From an uncultured bacterium (lineage in GTDB: Bacteria; Bacteroidota; Bacteroidia; Bacteroidales; Bacteroidaceae): a stretch of 41,936 nucleotides of DNA. Shown here one piece after another: positions 39,601-41,936 of this stretch (within the stretch, counting starts at the first letter, position 1; each line of letters opens with the position of its first letter). The stretch spans positions 1-41,936 of the forward strand of contig CAMNOK010000009.1 in NCBI GenBank assembly GCA_946546825.1, written 5' to 3'. The notes below the pieces were generated by a model. The model saw nothing but the letters and a program-made list of their open reading frames with translations, made no database searches and was not told the DNA's origin. A program made the position numbers and the translations under genes.

Positions 39601-41524
39601 TAGCTTGTACAGTGTAGTTACAGAAGCTGCACCACTGATACCATTGTGAATTGGGATTGCTACCAACCACGGAGATGGTCACATTGGTCGATTCTGTCAA
39701 AGTGAAGGGTACATAGCGCCACTGCCAACCACCGCCAGCACCATTGCGTGCGTAGGTTCCGCCATCGGAGAAGTCAGTTGCACCGCTGGTGTTGATACCA
39801 CGACCTGTGTCGCCTGCGGGGAAGTCGTTTACGGTACCGATAATAGTCTCGCCTTCCGTAACGCTCAGTGTCAGCACAGAACTCTGTGAGTGACGGCCTG
39901 CCACCTTGAACACATACTCGCCAGCGGGCAGGGTGATGGTCTGAGAATAAGAAGTGCTCCAAGCATTACCCGAATTCCAACCTTCATTCTGTTCATTATA
40001 AGAAGAAGTGGTTGTACCATCCCAGTGCTGACTGGTCATAGTACCAGCGTTCTGTGTTGTCCAAGTGCCAAGGTCGATAGCTACCGTGTAGTTACCAACA
40101 ACATAGTTGTACTCATCAACCATCAGGGCCTGCGTGTTGGCAGTAGCCTGAGCTGGGGTAGTAAAGCCATCGAGGTAAGCGTCAGCGTCAGCGGCTTCCA
40201 TTCCGAGAGCCTTTGCCTTTGCAACTTCAGCAACGAGAGTAGCATAGGGAGAAACAAGAGCATTAGCAGCAGCCACAGCCTCTGATAAAGCGTTGAAAGC
40301 AGCAATGGTCTTAGCACTCTCCAGTGTATTCTTCAAAGTGGTGAGGTTACTGTAAACAGTAGCGGGAACAGTTCCCTCTGCAGGGATTGTTGCAATCAGT
40401 GCTGCGATATCCTCATCAGATACTTGGTCGGTATAATAGGTCAAGGTGAAATGACCGAACGGACACCACGTCTGCTTGTCGTAAAATACATCTTGGACAA
40501 CACCCAAAGATAATGTTCCATCAGAAACATAAGTATAAAAACTACTAGAATATGATGCAGCATTGTTAACAACACCAGAACGTTTATTAGCTTGTGCTGC
40601 AACGTCTATCCAATGAATAAATTCTTCTTCGGAATCGTTTGCATAGACATAAGCAGGACTGCTTGTGTTTTCTGAATTCAATTTTTTAGCATCATCAGCG
40701 CTACCGGGGCGGAATGTACCTACAAATGAAACTTTATAAAGTCCGTTAGGAATTCCGGAAACAGTTTGACGTGCCCATGTGACACCATTCCACGATTCAG
40801 CACATGTATTTTTTTCAGAATTGAAACTAAGGCTCCTCTGATTGGGAGAGGTAGATGTCCATCCATTAGTATTTCCAGCATTTAGAGCAGCATTGGTTAT
40901 ACTACTAGTGTAATCCTTAGAAATAAACTGGTTTACATCGGTAATGAGACTTTCAAAATCTGTAAGATTCGTTACTGTATTATAGCCTAATGTCGAGGCC
41001 AAAGAAGTAGCTTTTCTGTCCTTTAAAGATTGAATTGCAGCGTTGTATTCAGACTTTGTTAGGAACTTCCACACAGTAGCAGCATTGGCATCTGTTGTGC
41101 TTCCCAAAATCTTAGTACCTGTATAGTCCTTCGCAGTCCCATTGTTGCACAGATAATTATCACCTATTTTCATCGTGTAACCATCTCCAGAAGCTGTCAG
41201 GGTTACCTCCGCAATGGTGGAAGAGCCGTTGCCTGTTCCACTATCAACATAAAGATTACTACCTAAGCCTCGCTCAGCATTGTTCATGATGTTCCACATA
41301 ACATTCTTTAATTTATAGACGCCTTCAGAAATTTTGGCGACTTCAAATCCAAGACCTGCAACATCTTTTACTGTGGCTTGGGTTCCCCAGTCAGCACCCT
41401 GACTAATAAATTGTCCAGTACTAGTGTCCTGAATCCAGTACACTGTACCATCCGTCAGCTGAGCATTCACGCTCAACCCGACCATGGCCGCTACCGCGGC
41501 CAAAAGAAGTCTAATTCTTTTCAT
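36668..41524 (-). CDS. Giant modular surface/secreted protein with T9SS-like tail
   Basis: 1618 residues with a signal peptide (cleaved near residue 21). The first domain (22-155, 'GTVYWIQDTSTGQFISQGAD') looks ricin/fascin-like. Four carbohydrate-binding-like beta-sandwiches follow at about 209-370, 478-640, 775-945 and 1028-1200. Two of them are clear duplicates: 'TLPAGEYVFKVAGRHS' at 531 and 'TLPAGNYIVKVAARAS' at 841, then 'GGGWQWRYVPFTL' and 'GFGWEWRFLPFTL'. They are separated by Ala-rich helical spacers of FIVAR type (about 380-470, 645-765, 950-1025 and 1205-1280). A further lectin-like region (1285-1430) and a beta module (1435-1520) lead to the tail 'VGIFNAAGVQQPRLQKGLNI'. No catalytic domain is apparent. 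It is probably a surface glycan-binding or adhesive protein exported by the T9SS. Confidence 0.88.
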   Translation of the reverse strand: MKRIRLLLAAVAAMVGLSVNAQLTDGTVYWIQDTSTGQFISQGADWGTQATVKDVAGLGFEVAKISEGVYKLKNVMWNIMNNAERGLGSNLYVDSGTGNGSSTIAEVTLTASGDGYTMKIGDNYLCNNGTAKDYTGTKILGSTTDANAATVWKFLTKSEYNAAIQSLKDRKATSLASTLGYNTVTNLTDFESLITDVNQFISKDYTSSITNAALNAGNTNGWTSTSPNQRSLSFNSEKNTCAESWNGVTWARQTVSGIPNGLYKVSFVGTFRPGSADDAKKLNSENTSSPAYVYANDSEEEFIHWIDVAAQANKRSGVVNNAASYSSSFYTYVSDGTLSLGVVQDVFYDKQTWCPFGHFTLTYYTDQVSDEDIAALIATIPAEGTVPATVYSNLTTLKNTLESAKTIAAFNALSEAVAAANALVSPYATLVAEVAKAKALGMEAADADAYLDGFTTPAQATANTQALMVDEYNYVVGNYTVAIDLGTWTTQNAGTMTSQHWDGTTTSSYNEQNEGWNSGNAWSTSYSQTITLPAGEYVFKVAGRHSQSSVLTLSVTEGETIIGTVNDFPAGDTGRGINTSGATDFSDGGTYARNGAGGGWQWRYVPFTLTESTNVTISVVGSNPNSQWYQWCSFCNYTVQAKPSVAASKIAYEQAVANANTALANSTYANVGGTDRSNLETAVAETPEETIEWYDTQKALVDDYLTTFTAGVANWNSYAKSLVAKAEADLISTSICESISLSVPTTAAAAAIAAEEQYTVRELTANYVSTNYTYPLTTVIGDFSTWTATAKYNTGGDDIDDIPQTNSSEHWSGETRDYYEQGKEGWGASHGFNCTYTKTATLPAGNYIVKVAARASGDVTGTISASATANTVTLPNAGATSKGIDLSGAANYGDGEFAREGVGFGWEWRFLPFTLAEDGEVTITIHESTTATHNWFSLADAVLLSDEAKFIPATAEDYANLNTAIETAINTHVYGFEAGEYAPYNNIEAAATIAAAQAIDQTAENSQEDVQAATAAITDATWTVNATEVNAVYDGSFEADYSGQSGNINPTGWQRVKGASADGYNVRYMNGSNAGLAATTSHKALFTKQSAYYGYATGYTMPLKANTMYKITFVYGGWGDCKKDGYVSMAAPDGSNVTLSSTDLPVDATNADADVNAWKSYEAFFTTGEAGDYVLGLRKKNNDTSGQSQYVYGDIVIVKATADDIKPQLLAEITTASAANVTANVGDAAFQIPASAATALTSAISTAQGVYDNDKATIDGVLQAVEDLQAAETAYSNVELNAPADGQLFAVVLTYGGWDYDNKAMTFIAGDRTDQGNYNIKYAAEVNTNLAQAFTFTKVEGNNYTLSQIDAEGNVRYVTDGKTGYNSGDGSGIRTTTDVEKAAAFKIIATSKDGVYNIWNNVKNQFIGSQDAGVYTVNSHIDFKLVETTKPEITINTTAAGYGTTMLPFAVAELPEGVKVYTCDATNGDVLTLTPADAIVANKPYIIEGAWDAVLTGDAQGINLTTTEGLLTGVYAETAAPVGSFVLQNNNGKVGFYRVAEGGQPTVRANHAYLTEAAGARAAYFFGEGVTNGINAIEALTEGNVGIFNAAGVQQPRLQKGLNIVKKADGTSFKVMVK

Positions 41525-41883
41525 TTTTTTTCATTGTTTGTTGTTAAAAAATTATATAGATGTTAAGTATGTCCTTATATTTCAGTCTTGTTATATATAA
41601 TAATAATGTAGAGAGGGTAAAATACAATCCCTCCTTCAGCACTTTCCTAAAGTGCCACTTATGGGATTATAAAGAGTGTAGTTAGGAGTGCCCCTTTTCG
41701 GTGCAGAAATCTTGCAAATCTGACCAAATATTAATAAAAACAAGAGAAAGAATTTGAATAGATTTGAAGGATTTCTCGCCGTAGGGCGACTAAGTATAAA
41801 GGTTTTAGAAAACAGGAGAAACTTTTTACCCTGTTAGGAGACAGAGTTTATCCTTTAAAATGCCAGCGTTCATCTACTAAAAT
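41525..41883. other. AT-rich upstream region of the giant gene
   Basis: No coding frame of note. It should hold the promoter of the minus-strand giant gene, but no clean TTTG/TAnnTTTG pair is visible; TATATAATTTTTT near 41540-41556 (minus strand) is the nearest candidate. A weak GAGGG/CCCTC stem occurs near 41612-41634. Confidence 0.4.
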
Positions 41884-41936
41884 AATTTATTTTACTTTGT
41901 AATATAATTTATTTTACTTTGCAATATAATTTATTT
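41884..41936. repeat. 22-bp direct repeats at the window edge
   Basis: AATTTATTTTACTTTG recurs at 41884, 41906 and (cut by the edge) 41928, exactly 22 bases apart, separated by TAATAT/CAATAT. At least 2.4 units are visible, and the array may continue outside the window. Confidence 0.75.

Noticed and set aside
41884..41936. Possible start of a CRISPR array at the edge
   Set aside because: The 22-base period leaves only six bases between repeats, too short for spacers.

Overview
The window looks like a chromosomal segment of a gut or oral Bacteroidales species, most likely Prevotellaceae (Prevotella/Segatella type). Three things support this: a complete type IX secretion (T9SS)/gliding core operon (porP/sprF, gldK, gldL, gldM, gldN), several secreted proteins ending in T9SS-like C-terminal tails, and Bacteroidota-style promoters (TTTG, about 20 bases, TAnnTTTG) in front of many genes. 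No rRNA, tRNA, CRISPR array or intact transposase was seen.

Layout. (1) Positions 1-2620 are an accessory, partly degraded island. It holds the tail of an AAA/DUF4143-type ATPase, a strong terminator, a DUF2442 remnant, one copy of a 272-bp dispersed repeat, a GNAT acetyltransferase remnant, an intact type II toxin-antitoxin pair with a probable operator, and two tiny membrane ORFs. (2) Positions 2621-6031 encode a Na/phosphate cotransporter with a PhoU-like tail, followed by a PhoB-like response regulator and a histidine kinase with a minimal sensor region. (3) Positions 6044-8052 (minus) hold an SDR epimerase and a PAP2 phosphatase, divergent from RNase R (8146-10341). (4) Positions 10414-18142 (minus) form a probable four-gene operon: GH3-type acyl-adenylating protein, Ig-like lipoprotein, GH89 alpha-N-acetylglucosaminidase with a T9SS-like tail, and a DUF3108 protein. 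It has a consensus promoter at one end and a bidirectional hairpin at the other. (5) Positions 18186-18613 are a non-coding block with six 22-bp tandem units and the second copy of the 272-bp repeat. (6) Positions 18649-27107 (minus) form a probable uronic-acid polysaccharide operon without SusC/SusD: TonB-dependent receptor, alginate-lyase-like enzyme with a T9SS tail, GH88-type unsaturated uronyl hydrolase, and a fusion of an alginate-lyase-like domain with a beta-helix. (7) Positions 27108-33951 (plus) hold the T9SS operon plus a small outer-membrane barrel, closed by a terminator. (8) priA follows (33968-36268), with a shared bidirectional terminator. (9) Positions 36420-41524 (minus) encode a 1618-residue modular surface protein with a T9SS tail and a 58-residue downstream protein found here by reading the minus strand. 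The right edge is AT-rich with 22-bp direct repeats.

The parts fit together: the T9SS can export the GH89 enzyme, the lyase and the giant modular protein encoded around it, and the two minus-strand operons supply enzymes for host-type GlcNAc glycans and for uronate polysaccharides. The items I consider least explained are the paired 272-bp GC-tailed repeats, the 22-bp dyad-containing tandem array, the lyase/beta-helix fusion beside a relative that shares its active-site-like signature, and the small protein behind the giant surface protein.
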